64,000 bases of DNA, taken from the NCBI RefSeq assembly GCF_001418085.1, contig NZ_LIQH01000040.1, positions 1 to 64,000 on the forward strand, given 5' to 3'. Made by a program: the position numbers and the translations under genes. Positions 17,691 through 27,754 of the stretch are shown piece after piece (position 1 is the stretch's first letter; each line of letters opens with the position of its first letter). Below the pieces are notes generated by a model that ran no database searches, was not told the DNA's origin, and saw only the letters and a list, made by a program, of their open reading frames with translations. The stretch comes from Lacinutrix algicola (lineage in GTDB: Bacteria > Bacteroidota > Bacteroidia > Flavobacteriales > Flavobacteriaceae).

Positions 17691-20603
17691 ATGAGCATAA
17701 AAATTAATAATTCAGTATTAGTAACGTTAGAGAAAAGCCTTGAAGGCGAATTGCATTATAGCGATTTAATGAAACGTCTTTACGCTACAGATGCTTCTGT
17801 ATATAGAATGTTGCCTCTTGCGGTTGCTTTTCCTAAGTCTAATAGCGACATAAAAAAATTAGTTGTATTTGCTACTAAAAATAAAACCTCTATAATACCA
17901 AGAACAGCTGGAACTTCTTTAGCAGGACAATGCGTTGGAACAGGTATTGTAGTAGATGTTTCAAAATATTTTACAAAGATTCTAAATATTAATGAAACCA
18001 ACCAAACTGTAACTGTACAGCCAGGTGTTGTTAGAGACGAACTTAATAACCATTTAAAACCTTTTGGTTTATTTTTCGGACCAAATACTTCTACATCTAA
18101 CCGTTGTATGATAGGTGGTATGGTTGGAAATAATTCTTCTGGAACAACATCTATTAGATACGGTGTAACTCGAGATAAAGTTTTAGAGCTTAAAACTATT
18201 TTAAGCGATGGAAGTGAAGCTGTTTTTTCTGAATTAACGCAAGAGGCACTTCAAAACAAGACAAAATCAAATACTTTAGAAGGAAAAATATATAGTACAG
18301 TTGTTTCAGAATTATCTTCGGAAGAAACCAGAAACGAAATAATAAATAACTTTCCAAAACCAGAAATACATAGAAGAAACACCGGTTACGCAATAGACGA
18401 ACTTATTAATACTACTGAAGCTTTCAACCTTTGTAAGTTATTATCTGGAAGTGAAGGTACATTAGCTTTTACTACAGAAATCACTTTAAAATTAGATAAA
18501 CTTCCTGCAAGCCAAAGTATAATGATTGCGGCTCATTTTAATACAATTAACGCTTGTTTAGAAGCTGTAGAGCCAGTAATGCAACATAATTTGTTTACCT
18601 GCGAAATGATGGATAAAACCATATTGGATTGCACAAAAAACAATAAAACACAAACAGAAAACAGGCAGTTTATTCAAGGAGATCCTCAAGCTATTTTGAT
18701 GTGTGAGGTAAAAGGTGAAACGCTTGAAAATGTACAAATACAAGCAAATAACCTTATTGAGACGCTTGAAAACACAGGATTAAGTTATGCTAATATTAGT
18801 TTAGTAAACAAAGAGATTGATAAGGCAAACGAGTTACGAAAAGCAGGTTTAGGTTTACTTGGTAATATTATTGGAGATAAAAAAGCGGTTGCTTGTATAG
18901 AAGACACAGCTGTTGCGCTTCCAGATTTAGCAAATTATATTTCAGAATTTACCGCTTTAATGAAAGGTCATAAACAGGGTGCTGTTTATTATGCACATGC
19001 TGGCGCTGGAGAAATTCATTTAAGACCAATACTAAACTTAAAAAAGGACGAGGATGTTATTTTATTTAGAAAAATAACAACAGATGTTGCTACTTTAGTT
19101 AAAAAATACAATGGTTCTTTTAGCGGAGAACATGGTGATGGTATTGTACGCGCAGAGTTTATAAAGTTTATGATTGGTGATAAAAACTACCAATTATTAA
19201 AACGTATAAAATCTGTTTTCGATCCTGAAAATATTTTTAATCCTGGAAAAATTGTTGAAGCTTTCCCAATGGATAAAAACTTACGCTATCAAGTTGATAG
19301 AGTAGAACCTAAAATAGAAACGTTATTAGATTTTTCTGCATCCCAAGGTATTCTTCGCGAAGCAGAAAAATGTAACGGTTCAGGAGATTGTAGAAAACTA
19401 CCAGAATTTGGTGGTACTATGTGTCCTAGTTATCGCGCCACAAGAGACGAGAAAGATACTACCAGAGCAAGAGCAAACGCATTACGAGAATATTTAACTA
19501 ATTCTGATAAAGCAAATAAGTTCGATCACGAGGAATTAAAACAAGTTTTCGATCTTTGTTTAAGTTGTAAAGCATGTTCTAGCGAGTGCCCAAGTAGTGT
19601 GGATGTGGCGACTTTAAAAGCGGAGTTTCAGTACCAATATCAAAAAGTAAATGGCACAAATTTAAGAACAAAATTGTTTGCATATAACAACAAATTAAAT
19701 GCGATCGGTAGTAAACTGCCTAGCCTTACAAACTTTATGTTTTCTAACGGATTTACATCCTCCATACTTAAAAAAACTATAGGTGTTGCTACTGAAAGAA
19801 GCCTTCCTTTGATTTCAAGTAAAAGTTTATATAAAGAATACCAAATAATTAAAAATGAAATAATTAAAAATAAATATATTAAAACAATTTATTTATTTAA
19901 TGACGAATTTACCAACTATTTAGATACTTCTATTGGAGTAGATGCAGTTACACTTTTGCAAGCATTAAATTACGAAGTAAAACTGATAAACAACAGTGAA
20001 TCTGGACGTTCCTTTATGTCTAAAGGATTGCTTGATGAAGCAAAAAAAGTTGCCAATAGAAATATAGAAATTTATAAAAATGTTATTTCTGAAGAAACAC
20101 CTCTTGTGGGTATCGAGCCTTCAGCTATTTTGTCTTTTAGAGGTGAATATTTAAAACTGGTAGACGATAAAGTTTCTGCTAAAGCTATAGCAAAAAACAC
20201 TTTTTTAATTGAGGAATTCCTAAGTAATGAAATTGCAATTGGTAATATTAAACCCTCACAATTTACTTCCGAAGAAAAAACAATTAAATTCCATGGACAT
20301 TGTCACCAAAAAGCGGAAAGTAATCAAATTCATAGTTTTAATGTTTTAAACCTACCTAAAAACTACAAAGTCACCATTATACCTAGTGGTTGTTGCGGTA
20401 TGGCTGGCAGTTTTGGTTACGAAAAAGAACACTATAAAGTAAGCATGCAAATTGGAGAACAAACATTGTTTCCTGCTGTTAGAAATGCATCGCTAGAAAC
20501 TACTATTGCTGCTAATGGTACAAGTTGTAGACATCAAATAAAAGACGGTACACAGCGTACTGCTTTACATCCTATTACTATTTTAAAAGAAGCGTTACTC
20601 TAA
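17691..20603 (+). CDS. FAD-linked oxidase fused to Fe-S and CCG domains (D-2-hydroxyacid dehydrogenase, YdiJ-like)
   Basis: This protein of about 970 residues is built as a FAD_binding_4 domain (about residues 35-270, with PRTAGTSLAGQC and GGMVGNNSSGTTSIRYG), an FAD-oxidase C-terminal domain (about 280-540, with GSFSGEHGDGIVR), a ferredoxin-like region (CNGSGDC, CPSYRATRDE, then CLSCKACSSECP near residue 625), and a terminal CCG-like region (HGHCHQKAE, PSGCCGMAGSFG). This matches Dld-II/YdiJ-type enzymes that oxidise D-lactate or D-2-hydroxyglutarate and feed quinones. The ATG at 17691 is preferred over an upstream TTG. Its stop abuts the stop of the convergent lipoprotein gene with no gap. 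Confidence 0.86.
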   Translation: MSIKINNSVLVTLEKSLEGELHYSDLMKRLYATDASVYRMLPLAVAFPKSNSDIKKLVVFATKNKTSIIPRTAGTSLAGQCVGTGIVVDVSKYFTKILNINETNQTVTVQPGVVRDELNNHLKPFGLFFGPNTSTSNRCMIGGMVGNNSSGTTSIRYGVTRDKVLELKTILSDGSEAVFSELTQEALQNKTKSNTLEGKIYSTVVSELSSEETRNEIINNFPKPEIHRRNTGYAIDELINTTEAFNLCKLLSGSEGTLAFTTEITLKLDKLPASQSIMIAAHFNTINACLEAVEPVMQHNLFTCEMMDKTILDCTKNNKTQTENRQFIQGDPQAILMCEVKGETLENVQIQANNLIETLENTGLSYANISLVNKEIDKANELRKAGLGLLGNIIGDKKAVACIEDTAVALPDLANYISEFTALMKGHKQGAVYYAHAGAGEIHLRPILNLKKDEDVILFRKITTDVATLVKKYNGSFSGEHGDGIVRAEFIKFMIGDKNYQLLKRIKSVFDPENIFNPGKIVEAFPMDKNLRYQVDRVEPKIETLLDFSASQGILREAEKCNGSGDCRKLPEFGGTMCPSYRATRDEKDTTRARANALREYLTNSDKANKFDHEELKQVFDLCLSCKACSSECPSSVDVATLKAEFQYQYQKVNGTNLRTKLFAYNNKLNAIGSKLPSLTNFMFSNGFTSSILKKTIGVATERSLPLISSKSLYKEYQIIKNEIIKNKYIKTIYLFNDEFTNYLDTSIGVDAVTLLQALNYEVKLINNSESGRSFMSKGLLDEAKKVANRNIEIYKNVISEETPLVGIEPSAILSFRGEYLKLVDDKVSAKAIAKNTFLIEEFLSNEIAIGNIKPSQFTSEEKTIKFHGHCHQKAESNQIHSFNVLNLPKNYKVTIIPSGCCGMAGSFGYEKEHYKVSMQIGEQTLFPAVRNASLETTIAANGTSCRHQIKDGTQRTALHPITILKEALL

Positions 20604-21455
20604 TTATTCAGTAATATTATAACTTGTTAAAGACTGCGTATTCTGCACAGACATAGATGTTGGTAGTAGACTTAAATCTACGCCAGCTTGTTGTAATAAG
20701 CCTAATGTTGTAGGATTTAAAGTATAACTAGTATCTGCTTCAGCTTTAATAAGTCCTACATTTTCTGCATAAAAACTATCGATCGATAATACATCTTGCG
20801 CATCTAAAATAGATACTGTTTGAGTAAAACCAAAAGCGGTAACCGTTGTACTTACGGAAAGTTCTAAACTAATATTCGCAGAAGTCACAGTATTGTAGGT
20901 TGTGCCTTCAACCTCTAGACTTGTTAAGTTTCCTAATTGCTTACTTTTTAAAGCATAATTTATAGTAATTGGATAACCTTCAAAATCTTGAGTAAAAATT
21001 CCTGTATTTAAAGATAATTGATCGCCATTACTGGCTTGTGTATTATATAATAATGCATTTTCCAGTTCAATATCAAAATCGAAACCATCTAAAGGAAGAC
21101 TAATGTTTAAGTTAGTTGCAAGCGTTGTATTTGTACGTGTTAATTCTCCTGTGGTTAATATACCGCTCATTGTTCCATTCGCAATACCGCCTTGATTGGC
21201 ATTAGCAGATAGCGTAAAACCTGTAGAAGACTCGCTTTCAACAACTAATACATCTTCACTAGTTGTGACTTCGTTTGTAGTATTATCTGTGTTTATAACA
21301 TCGTAACTCCAACTATCTGCAATAGTTAAAGGAAAGAAATTACCACTAAACATTAGCTGTTGTTGCGTTTCACTACCAGTAACATCATCTGAAGAACAAG
21401 AGAACAAAAAAGTAAAAGCAACTATTGATAATGTTAAATATTTAATGATTTTCAT
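20604..21455 (-). CDS. Hypothetical lipoprotein
   Basis: This 283-residue protein has a lipoprotein signal peptide with lipobox TFLFSC (Cys near residue 20) followed by an SSDD-type linker. The mature part is rich in T, S, N and beta-strand pattern with no motif I recognise. It has a repeated look of short strands ending in N-T-T or T-T-V and may be a surface or periplasmic beta-rich protein. It is convergent with the flavoprotein gene, with the two stop codons directly adjacent and no visible terminator, so their transcripts may overlap. Confidence 0.75.
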   Translation of the reverse strand: MKIIKYLTLSIVAFTFLFSCSSDDVTGSETQQQLMFSGNFFPLTIADSWSYDVINTDNTTNEVTTSEDVLVVESESSTGFTLSANANQGGIANGTMSGILTTGELTRTNTTLATNLNISLPLDGFDFDIELENALLYNTQASNGDQLSLNTGIFTQDFEGYPITINYALKSKQLGNLTSLEVEGTTYNTVTSANISLELSVSTTVTAFGFTQTVSILDAQDVLSIDSFYAENVGLIKAEADTSYTLNPTTLGLLQQAGVDLSLLPTSMSVQNTQSLTSYNITE

Positions 21456-21565
21456 AATAAGATGATTTTTTCAAATGTATAATTTTAATACAGAATACTT
21501 AATAAAGTAATATACAATTTTTGTTTCTGTAATATAACTTTTACATTAGCATAAATAAAATTTTT

Positions 21566-22624
21566 ATGGCAGGAAATTCCTTTGGAAAATTGTTTAATCT
21601 TACAACTTTTGGTGAGTCTCACGGCGTCGCTATTGGTGGAGTTATAGATGGTTGCCCTCCAAATATTACATTAGATTTTGATGCAATTCAAAACGAAATG
21701 AATAGACGTAAACCAGGTCAGTCGTCAATAGTAACGCAACGTAAAGAACCGGACGAAGTAAAATTCTTATCTGGTATTTTTGAAGGTAAAACTACAGGAA
21801 CACCTATTGGTTTTGTTATTGAAAACGCAAACCAGAAGTCTAACGATTACTCGCATATTAAAGATTCTTACAGACCAAGTCATGCAGATTATGTGTATGA
21901 CAAAAAATATGGTCATCGTGATTATCGTGGTGGCGGACGAAGCTCTGCAAGAGAAACAGCAAGTAGAGTAGTAGCTGGCGCAATAGCGAAGCAGGTTTTA
22001 AAGGATATTAAAATTAATGCATTCACTTCTTCGGTTGGAGATATTTTTATAGATAAACCGTATCAAGATTTAGATTTTTCTAAAATTGAATCTAATATTA
22101 TTCGTTGCCCAGACGAAGCTACTGCCGAGAAAATGATTGCTCGCGTTAAAGAAATTAGAAAAGAAGGTGATACTATTGGTGGTACAATTACATGTGTAAT
22201 TAAAAACGTACCTGTTGGTTTAGGAGAACCTGTTTTCGATAAATTACATGCAGATTTAGGCAAAGCAATGCTTTCTATTAATGCTGTAAAAGGTTTCGAA
22301 TACGGAAGTGGATTCTGTGGTGCAAAAATGAAAGGTAGCGAACATAACGATTTGTATAACAGCGATGGTACTACTAAATCTAATCTTTCTGGTGGAATTC
22401 AAGGTGGTATAAGTAATGGAATGGATATTTATTTCCGTGTTGCTTTTAAGCCTGTTGCAACCATTATGCAAAAGCAAGATACTATTGATAAAGATGGAAA
22501 CATTGTAGAAATGCAAGGTAAAGGGCGTCACGATCCTTGTGTTGTACCTAGAGCCGTACCTATTGTTGAAGCAATGGCTGCATTGGTTTTAGCAGATTTC
22601 TATTTGCTGAATAAAATGTATTAA
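21566..22624 (+). CDS. aroC: Chorismate synthase
   Basis: This 352-residue enzyme catalyses the last step of the shikimate pathway, converting 5-enolpyruvylshikimate-3-phosphate to chorismate with reduced FMN. All three family signatures are visible: [19 protein letters not shown] near residue 15, the [22 protein letters not shown] region near 115-135, and the C-terminal [20 protein letters not shown]. Length is typical. ATG start at 21566. It appears to be monocistronic. Confidence 0.95.
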   Translation: MAGNSFGKLFNLTTFGESHGVAIGGVIDGCPPNITLDFDAIQNEMNRRKPGQSSIVTQRKEPDEVKFLSGIFEGKTTGTPIGFVIENANQKSNDYSHIKDSYRPSHADYVYDKKYGHRDYRGGGRSSARETASRVVAGAIAKQVLKDIKINAFTSSVGDIFIDKPYQDLDFSKIESNIIRCPDEATAEKMIARVKEIRKEGDTIGGTITCVIKNVPVGLGEPVFDKLHADLGKAMLSINAVKGFEYGSGFCGAKMKGSEHNDLYNSDGTTKSNLSGGIQGGISNGMDIYFRVAFKPVATIMQKQDTIDKDGNIVEMQGKGRHDPCVVPRAVPIVEAMAALVLADFYLLNKMY

Positions 22625-22628
22625 CTAA

Positions 22629-22650
22629 TTTCTGCGAAAGCTGGAATCTC
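22629..22650 (+). repeat. Solitary half-repeat resembling the 29-kb palindromic repeat
   Basis: TTTCTGCGAAAGCTGGAATC lies just after aroC. It resembles one arm of the array repeat at 29.1-30.2 kb (ATTCCTGC-loop-GCAGGAAT) with several mismatches, and it may be a decayed single arm. The short length makes this tentative. Confidence 0.35.
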
Positions 22651-22757
22651 ATTAAATAAAGTATAAAATTTATTTTTAAAAAGCGTAGCGCTTGAGATAT
22701 TGAAAATATAGACAGTTTTAATGATTTCAATTATTATCATATCTTTAATTTTTTTAA

Positions 22758-23327
22758 ATGAAACCAAACATATACTATACTGCTTTAAAAACTTACGATT
22801 CAGAGAATAAAGAAGGTTTTAGCTGGAATGATTATGTTAATTGGTCGGAATTAAAGCATCTAAAGGAATTGGTTTCTTTAGATGGTAATTTAAATAGTTT
22901 AGCTTTTTCTATAGATTTAGATGCTGCTGAAGAATGGAATTACTTTATAACAGACCACGATATGGTTATGTTCTATTTTAGCAGTTTAGACTACGTACTT
23001 AGTAAAACAAGCCATTTAGAATACTTTAATTTATTAGCAATAATAAAAGAACCTGGTAAAGAAAAAGCCGATTTAAATAAAGATTATAATTTTATAGGTT
23101 ACGATTTAATAGAAATAGGAGGAAATACAAGCGCTCTAACAAACTGTGGTGGATTTGATGAAACATTTTTACCAAACGATTTAAATAGTTACGGTTTGGT
23201 TTCTGATTATGATAAAGCTAAACAAATACGTGAAGCATTACCAATAAATAATCCAGACGAACCTCATGTAAATTGCTATCTTTACGAGATATGGAGGCAC
23301 AAAACAATAGGTGCCAAAACAAATTAA
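22758..23327 (+). CDS. Hypothetical cytoplasmic protein
   Basis: This 189-residue soluble protein has no signal peptide. It is rich in aromatic and acidic residues, with W-N-D-Y-V-N-W near residue 23 and an LTNCGGFDETFLPNDLN segment near residue 130. I do not recognise the family. It lies between aroC and the symporter gene on the same strand, 43 bases before the latter. Codon use looks like its neighbours. An ATG start preceded by an A/T-rich leader supports it as a real gene. Confidence 0.72.
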   Translation: MKPNIYYTALKTYDSENKEGFSWNDYVNWSELKHLKELVSLDGNLNSLAFSIDLDAAEEWNYFITDHDMVMFYFSSLDYVLSKTSHLEYFNLLAIIKEPGKEKADLNKDYNFIGYDLIEIGGNTSALTNCGGFDETFLPNDLNSYGLVSDYDKAKQIREALPINNPDEPHVNCYLYEIWRHKTIGAKTN

Positions 23328-23352
23328 TAAACTAACTAAACCATAAATAAGA

Positions 23353-23370
23353 TCCTCGCTTTCTCGAGGA
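23353..23370 (+). promoter_or_regulatory. Small hairpin covering the ribosome-binding site of the symporter gene
   Basis: TCCTCG, loop CTTTCT, CGAGGA ends at the base before ATG 23371. The AGGA of the right arm is six bases before ATG 23377, so the arm would hide a Shine-Dalgarno-like site. This favours 23377 as the start and suggests translational control, but the stem is only six base pairs. Confidence 0.35.
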
Positions 23371-23376
23371 ATGCAT

Positions 23377-24684
23377 ATGAAAAAACTAGCACTACATTGG
23401 AAAATACTATTAGGAATGGTCTTTGGAGTCGTATTAGGACTAATAATGACCAATTTTGATGGTGGCCAAGAATTAGTACAAGATTGGATAAAGCCTTTTG
23501 GTAAAATATTTATCAAATGTTTAAAAATGATTGCTATTCCCTTAATTCTTGCCGCACTAATTAAAGGTGTTTCAGATTTAAGAGATATTTCTAAACTTTC
23601 AAAAATGGGAGGAAGAACTATTGGTATCTACATAATGACTACTGTTATTGCTGTATCTATAGGTCTTCTACTAGTAAATGTAGTAAATCCTGGTAAATCT
23701 ATTTCTAAAGAAACCAGAACAGAAATGGTAGAAAATTACAGTGGTAATACTACCAAATATAAAGAAGAAGCAAAAAACCAAAAAGAATCTGGACCGTTAC
23801 AGGCTTTAGAAGATCTTGTACCTGATAATATTTTTGCTGCTGCAACTAGTAATAGAAACATGCTTCAAATTATCTTTTTTGCTATGTTTTTTGGTATTAG
23901 TTTAATTCTTATCCCTGAGGAAAAAGGAGAAACAGTAAAAAAGTTTTTTGATGGTTTTAATGAAGTGATCCTAAAAATGGTAGACATTATTATGCTTGCC
24001 GCACCTTACGGTGTGTTTGCTTTATTGGCTGCAATTGTCGTCGAATCTCCTAGTGTAGATTTATTTAAAGCACTTGGTTGGTATGCTTTTACTGTTGTTT
24101 TAGGATTATCATTAATGATTGTTATTTATGTAGTAATAGTAAGTTTATACACAAAAAAATCTCCTAAATTCTTTTTAAACGGTATTTCTCCAGCACAACT
24201 TTTAGCGTTTTCTACTAGTAGTAGTGCTGCAACTTTACCAGTTACAATGGAGCGTGTTACAGAGCATTTAGGCGTTGAAGAAGAAGTATCTAGTTTTGTA
24301 TTGCCAATTGGTGCAACTATAAATATGGATGGAACAAGTTTATATCAAGCCGTTGCTGCTGTATTTATTGCACAAGCCTTTGGTATGGAATTAGATTTAA
24401 GTACACAATTAGGTATTATTGCTACGGCAACATTAGCCTCTATTGGTAGTGCTGCTGTACCTGGAGCAGGAATGGTTATGCTTGTGGGTGTTTTAGGTTA
24501 TGCTGGAATACCAGAAGCCGGATTGGCTTTAATATTTGCTGTAGATAGACCTTTAGACATGTGTAGAACAGTAATTAATGTTACAGGAGATGCTGCAGTT
24601 TCTATGGTAGTTGCAAAGTCTGTCGATAAACTTGGTGATCCAAAAGTAAAAGATTGGGACGACAACTACGAAGCAGTAAAATAA
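23377..24684 (+). CDS. Dicarboxylate/amino acid:cation symporter (DAACS/GltP type)
   Basis: This 435-residue integral membrane transporter has about eight helices plus re-entrant loops. The signatures FSTSSSAATLPVTMERV (first hairpin tip), GATINMDGTSLYQAVAAVFIAQ and the CRTVINVTGDAA C-terminal binding segment identify the glutamate/aspartate/dicarboxylate:Na+ or H+ symporter family. The substrate is probably glutamate, aspartate or a C4-dicarboxylate. The start is ATG at 23377 or, less likely, 23371. It is followed 28 bases later by the sulfurtransferase gene. Confidence 0.9.
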   Translation: MKKLALHWKILLGMVFGVVLGLIMTNFDGGQELVQDWIKPFGKIFIKCLKMIAIPLILAALIKGVSDLRDISKLSKMGGRTIGIYIMTTVIAVSIGLLLVNVVNPGKSISKETRTEMVENYSGNTTKYKEEAKNQKESGPLQALEDLVPDNIFAAATSNRNMLQIIFFAMFFGISLILIPEEKGETVKKFFDGFNEVILKMVDIIMLAAPYGVFALLAAIVVESPSVDLFKALGWYAFTVVLGLSLMIVIYVVIVSLYTKKSPKFFLNGISPAQLLAFSTSSSAATLPVTMERVTEHLGVEEEVSSFVLPIGATINMDGTSLYQAVAAVFIAQAFGMELDLSTQLGIIATATLASIGSAAVPGAGMVMLVGVLGYAGIPEAGLALIFAVDRPLDMCRTVINVTGDAAVSMVVAKSVDKLGDPKVKDWDDNYEAVK

Positions 24685-24712
24685 AACAATAGTATCAAAC
24701 TATTTAAATATT

Positions 24713-25528
24713 ATGTCAGAAAATATAGTTTCAGTCGATTGGTTGAATAATCATTTACAAGATGAAAATGTGCTTGTATTCGATGCGACAATTTCTAAAG
24801 TACTTGGTGATGTTTCAGCATTATCAAATTCACAAATTACTGGTACTCAGTTTTTAGATATAAAAAATAAATTCAGTATTGTAAATGCACCTTTTCCAAA
24901 TACAATTCCTTCAGCAAAACAATTTGAAGAAAACATACAAGCATTAGGTGTAAACAACGATTCTACAGTTGTTATTTACGACGATAACGGTATTTACTCT
25001 GGTGCTAGAGCTTGGTGGTTATTTAAAACCTTTGGCTTTAATAACGTGGCTATTTTGGATGGCGGACTACCAGAATGGAAAGCGAAAGGTTTTTCTTTAG
25101 AAGACAAAACAACTAACAACACTCGCAAAAAAGGAAACGTAAAAGCAACATACAAGTCTAATAACGTTGTGTTGTTCGATTCTTTAGATACCATTTCTAA
25201 AGACGATAATTATAAAATTATTGATGCAAGATCAAGTGATCGTTTTAATTGTATTGTTGCCGAACCTAGAGCAGGATTAAGAAGTGGTACAATACCAACA
25301 TCATCTAGCTTACCTTTTAATATGGTTTTAGATGGTAATAAGTTAAAACAAAAGGCAGAATTACAAACCATTTTCAAGAATCTAGCTAAAGAAAACCAAC
25401 ATTTGGTATTTACTTGTGGTTCTGGAATTACAGCTTCAGTTTTAGCGTTGGCTGCAACTGTTGCAGGTTATAATAATAGTGTTTACGATGGTTCGTGGAC
25501 AGAATATGGAACTTTAACAATAGCATAA
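24713..25528 (+). CDS. sseA: Two-domain rhodanese-like sulfurtransferase
   Basis: This 271-residue protein consists of two rhodanese domains (about residues 1-140 and 150-271). The first has the structural DGGLPEWKAKGF stretch and the second carries the active-site loop CGSGITASV near residue 238. The CG-S-G loop is typical of 3-mercaptopyruvate sulfurtransferases rather than thiosulfate sulfurtransferases, so transfer of sulfur from 3-mercaptopyruvate is likely. It is followed three bases later by a small gene, so the two are probably coupled. Confidence 0.87.
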   Translation: MSENIVSVDWLNNHLQDENVLVFDATISKVLGDVSALSNSQITGTQFLDIKNKFSIVNAPFPNTIPSAKQFEENIQALGVNNDSTVVIYDDNGIYSGARAWWLFKTFGFNNVAILDGGLPEWKAKGFSLEDKTTNNTRKKGNVKATYKSNNVVLFDSLDTISKDDNYKIIDARSSDRFNCIVAEPRAGLRSGTIPTSSSLPFNMVLDGNKLKQKAELQTIFKNLAKENQHLVFTCGSGITASVLALAATVAGYNNSVYDGSWTEYGTLTIA

Positions 25529-25531
25529 ATT

Positions 25532-25870
25532 ATGGACAACATTAAAAATTGGTCAAAAAACGAGCTTGTAGCATACATTCTTTTATATGTTGCTAATGCC
25601 GATTTACACGAAACTACAGAAGAGAAAGATTTTATTCTTACTAAAGTAGATAAAGAAACCTATGCTGCTATTCACAAGCAATTCGATAGAGATAACGACT
25701 ACCAATGTATACAAAACATAATTGAAGGTGTAAAGTCACACGATTACTTCCGAGATGATTATGCTGAACTTTTTGCAGATATAAAACTATTACTTTATGC
25801 CGATGGTGAAGCAGATAGAATGGAAGAGTCTACGCTACTTTTTTTAAGAAAAATTCTTAAAGAAGATTAA
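25532..25870 (+). CDS. Small TerB-like cytoplasmic protein
   Basis: This 112-residue, strongly acidic, helical protein contains segments such as LYVANADLHETTEEKDFI and LLYADGEADRMEE. They resemble the two metal-binding acidic turns of TerB/DjlA-like domains. It is three bases downstream of the sulfurtransferase gene and probably translated with it. The TerB resemblance is by eye and moderate. No function is claimed. Confidence 0.72.
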   Translation: MDNIKNWSKNELVAYILLYVANADLHETTEEKDFILTKVDKETYAAIHKQFDRDNDYQCIQNIIEGVKSHDYFRDDYAELFADIKLLLYADGEADRMEESTLLFLRKILKED

Positions 25871-25915
25871 CTTGTAACACTAATACTTTATATTTAAAGT
25901 GTTTGAGAATAATAT

Positions 25916-27754
25916 ATGACTAGATTTATTGTAATACTTTTTTGCTTATTCTCTTTCTTGTGTACTACCGCACAAAACATAAAAGTAAATACAAAAGACA
26001 GTCATAAAAATTTTGTCAAGACACTTACTAACTCTAAAGAGGATCGTTACAATGCTATTTTAAGCAAATACGATGCTTATATTAAATCTCACCCAGACGA
26101 TATAAATGTACAAATTTATAAATGTAAATTTATAGGTAGTGCGTATTATGATGACTATGAAGATTACAATTTAAAGTACGATGAAACCTTAGAATGTGTA
26201 GAAAATTTAGCTTCTATATATCCCGACAATCCTAAAATATTACTCTATAAATTAGATTACACCTACGGAGAAGAAGTTGAGCCTTTGCTTTTGAAAACTT
26301 TAGATTTATACAAAAGCAATAGTATTGATTGGGATGATGAGGATACTTCTGCCTTGTTCGAGATTAGCTCAAATTATTACACCGAAGATGATGATTACAA
26401 AGCGATTAACTACGCTGACTTAGCTGAACAGTTTAATGACACTTTAGACCTTTCTGTTTTAAAAACCAATGCATATTTACGCTTAGAAAATAAAGACAAA
26501 GCCAGAGAGAGTATTCTAAAAAACTTAGATGCAGTGCAACCAGATTGGGTATTAGATTCAAAAGGACAGTTGCTAATTTCTTTAGATGAAGATGATGAAG
26601 CTTTAAAATTGTATGACCGTATTAAAGCCAACGATTCTACTTATTCTATAAATGAAAGCCTTTATAAAATTTTTGAATTAAAGAAAGATTATATCCAAGC
26701 AAGAACTTATTTAGTTAACGATACTATTGTAGCTTGGAACAAATCAAGCAGCATACAAAAACTAGCTAATCATGATTTAAAATATTCAGATGCAGAAATA
26801 GCTATACGTTCGTTAAGACGTATGTATAGAGAAAGTTATTATGATGATTTTTTCGGAATAAAACGACTACGCTTAGCCTTTAAAGCACCTAGTTACTATT
26901 GGTCTTTTGGCGAAATATCCCATATACTTGTTTTACTACTATCTATTTTAATTCTAATGGCCATTCCTTATTTGTGGATATTACCAATTTATAGTCTTAG
27001 TAATTACTTTAACTTAAAAAAGGTGAAAGAAGCCGTAAGACTTCCTGGAGATTGGACATTAAAACATTTTTGGCTTATCAGTTTCTTCTACATGCTTACA
27101 TTGTTTCTCTTAATTTTAGTATTCAATTATCAAGAAGAGCTAAATTATTATTTCGATATTGTAGGTTATTTTGATGAATTTACTGAAGAAACAGATAGTG
27201 TATCAGCTAATGCGCAACTCCTGTTTTCTGCTCTATTGCTATTATTCACTGTATTACTACTTAATAAAAAGCGATTGCAAGTTGTTTTTAGAACCAATAA
27301 TTCTATAAGGCAAATGATAGGTTTAAGTATTATCTTTTTAATATTTAATGGCTTCATTATTAGAATTATCGGCACATTTGTAGACCTTTCAGATACAGCA
27401 GAATTAATTTCATCATTAAGTGCGAAAGAAGATATACAATCGCTATTAAACGAATACGGTTTTTACATTACAATTTTAGTAGTTGCTATTATAGTACCTT
27501 TTTATGAAGAAATTATCTTTAGAGGGATAATATTCACATCAACCGAAAAACATTTAGGATACAAGGTTGCTAACGTTATACAAGCTTCATTGTTTGCCCT
27601 TGCACATTTTAACCTAAGCTTATTTCTCTTTTACTTTGTTTTTGGCTTAGTAACAGGCTATTTTGTTAAGAGATCACGAGGTTTAGCAACAGGTATTGTT
27701 TTTCATATAGTCAACAATTTTGTAGTTACTGTAACTTTATTAATTGGTTACTAG
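25916..27754 (+). CDS. CPBP-family intramembrane metalloprotease with an N-terminal TPR-like region
   Basis: This 612-residue protein has a signal peptide (LFCLFSFLCTTAQ) and a long soluble helical region of TPR-like repeats (about residues 30-330). About eight transmembrane helices follow. The C-terminal domain carries the CPBP/Abi motifs EEIIFRG near residue 530, a HFNLSLFLF segment and a final FHIVNNF histidine motif, the glutamyl protease site of the Rce1/CAAX-like family. The TPR part probably recruits clients in the periplasm. The target protein is unknown. Confidence 0.85.
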   Translation: MTRFIVILFCLFSFLCTTAQNIKVNTKDSHKNFVKTLTNSKEDRYNAILSKYDAYIKSHPDDINVQIYKCKFIGSAYYDDYEDYNLKYDETLECVENLASIYPDNPKILLYKLDYTYGEEVEPLLLKTLDLYKSNSIDWDDEDTSALFEISSNYYTEDDDYKAINYADLAEQFNDTLDLSVLKTNAYLRLENKDKARESILKNLDAVQPDWVLDSKGQLLISLDEDDEALKLYDRIKANDSTYSINESLYKIFELKKDYIQARTYLVNDTIVAWNKSSSIQKLANHDLKYSDAEIAIRSLRRMYRESYYDDFFGIKRLRLAFKAPSYYWSFGEISHILVLLLSILILMAIPYLWILPIYSLSNYFNLKKVKEAVRLPGDWTLKHFWLISFFYMLTLFLLILVFNYQEELNYYFDIVGYFDEFTEETDSVSANAQLLFSALLLLFTVLLLNKKRLQVVFRTNNSIRQMIGLSIIFLIFNGFIIRIIGTFVDLSDTAELISSLSAKEDIQSLLNEYGFYITILVVAIIVPFYEEIIFRGIIFTSTEKHLGYKVANVIQASLFALAHFNLSLFLFYFVFGLVTGYFVKRSRGLATGIVFHIVNNFVVTVTLLIGY

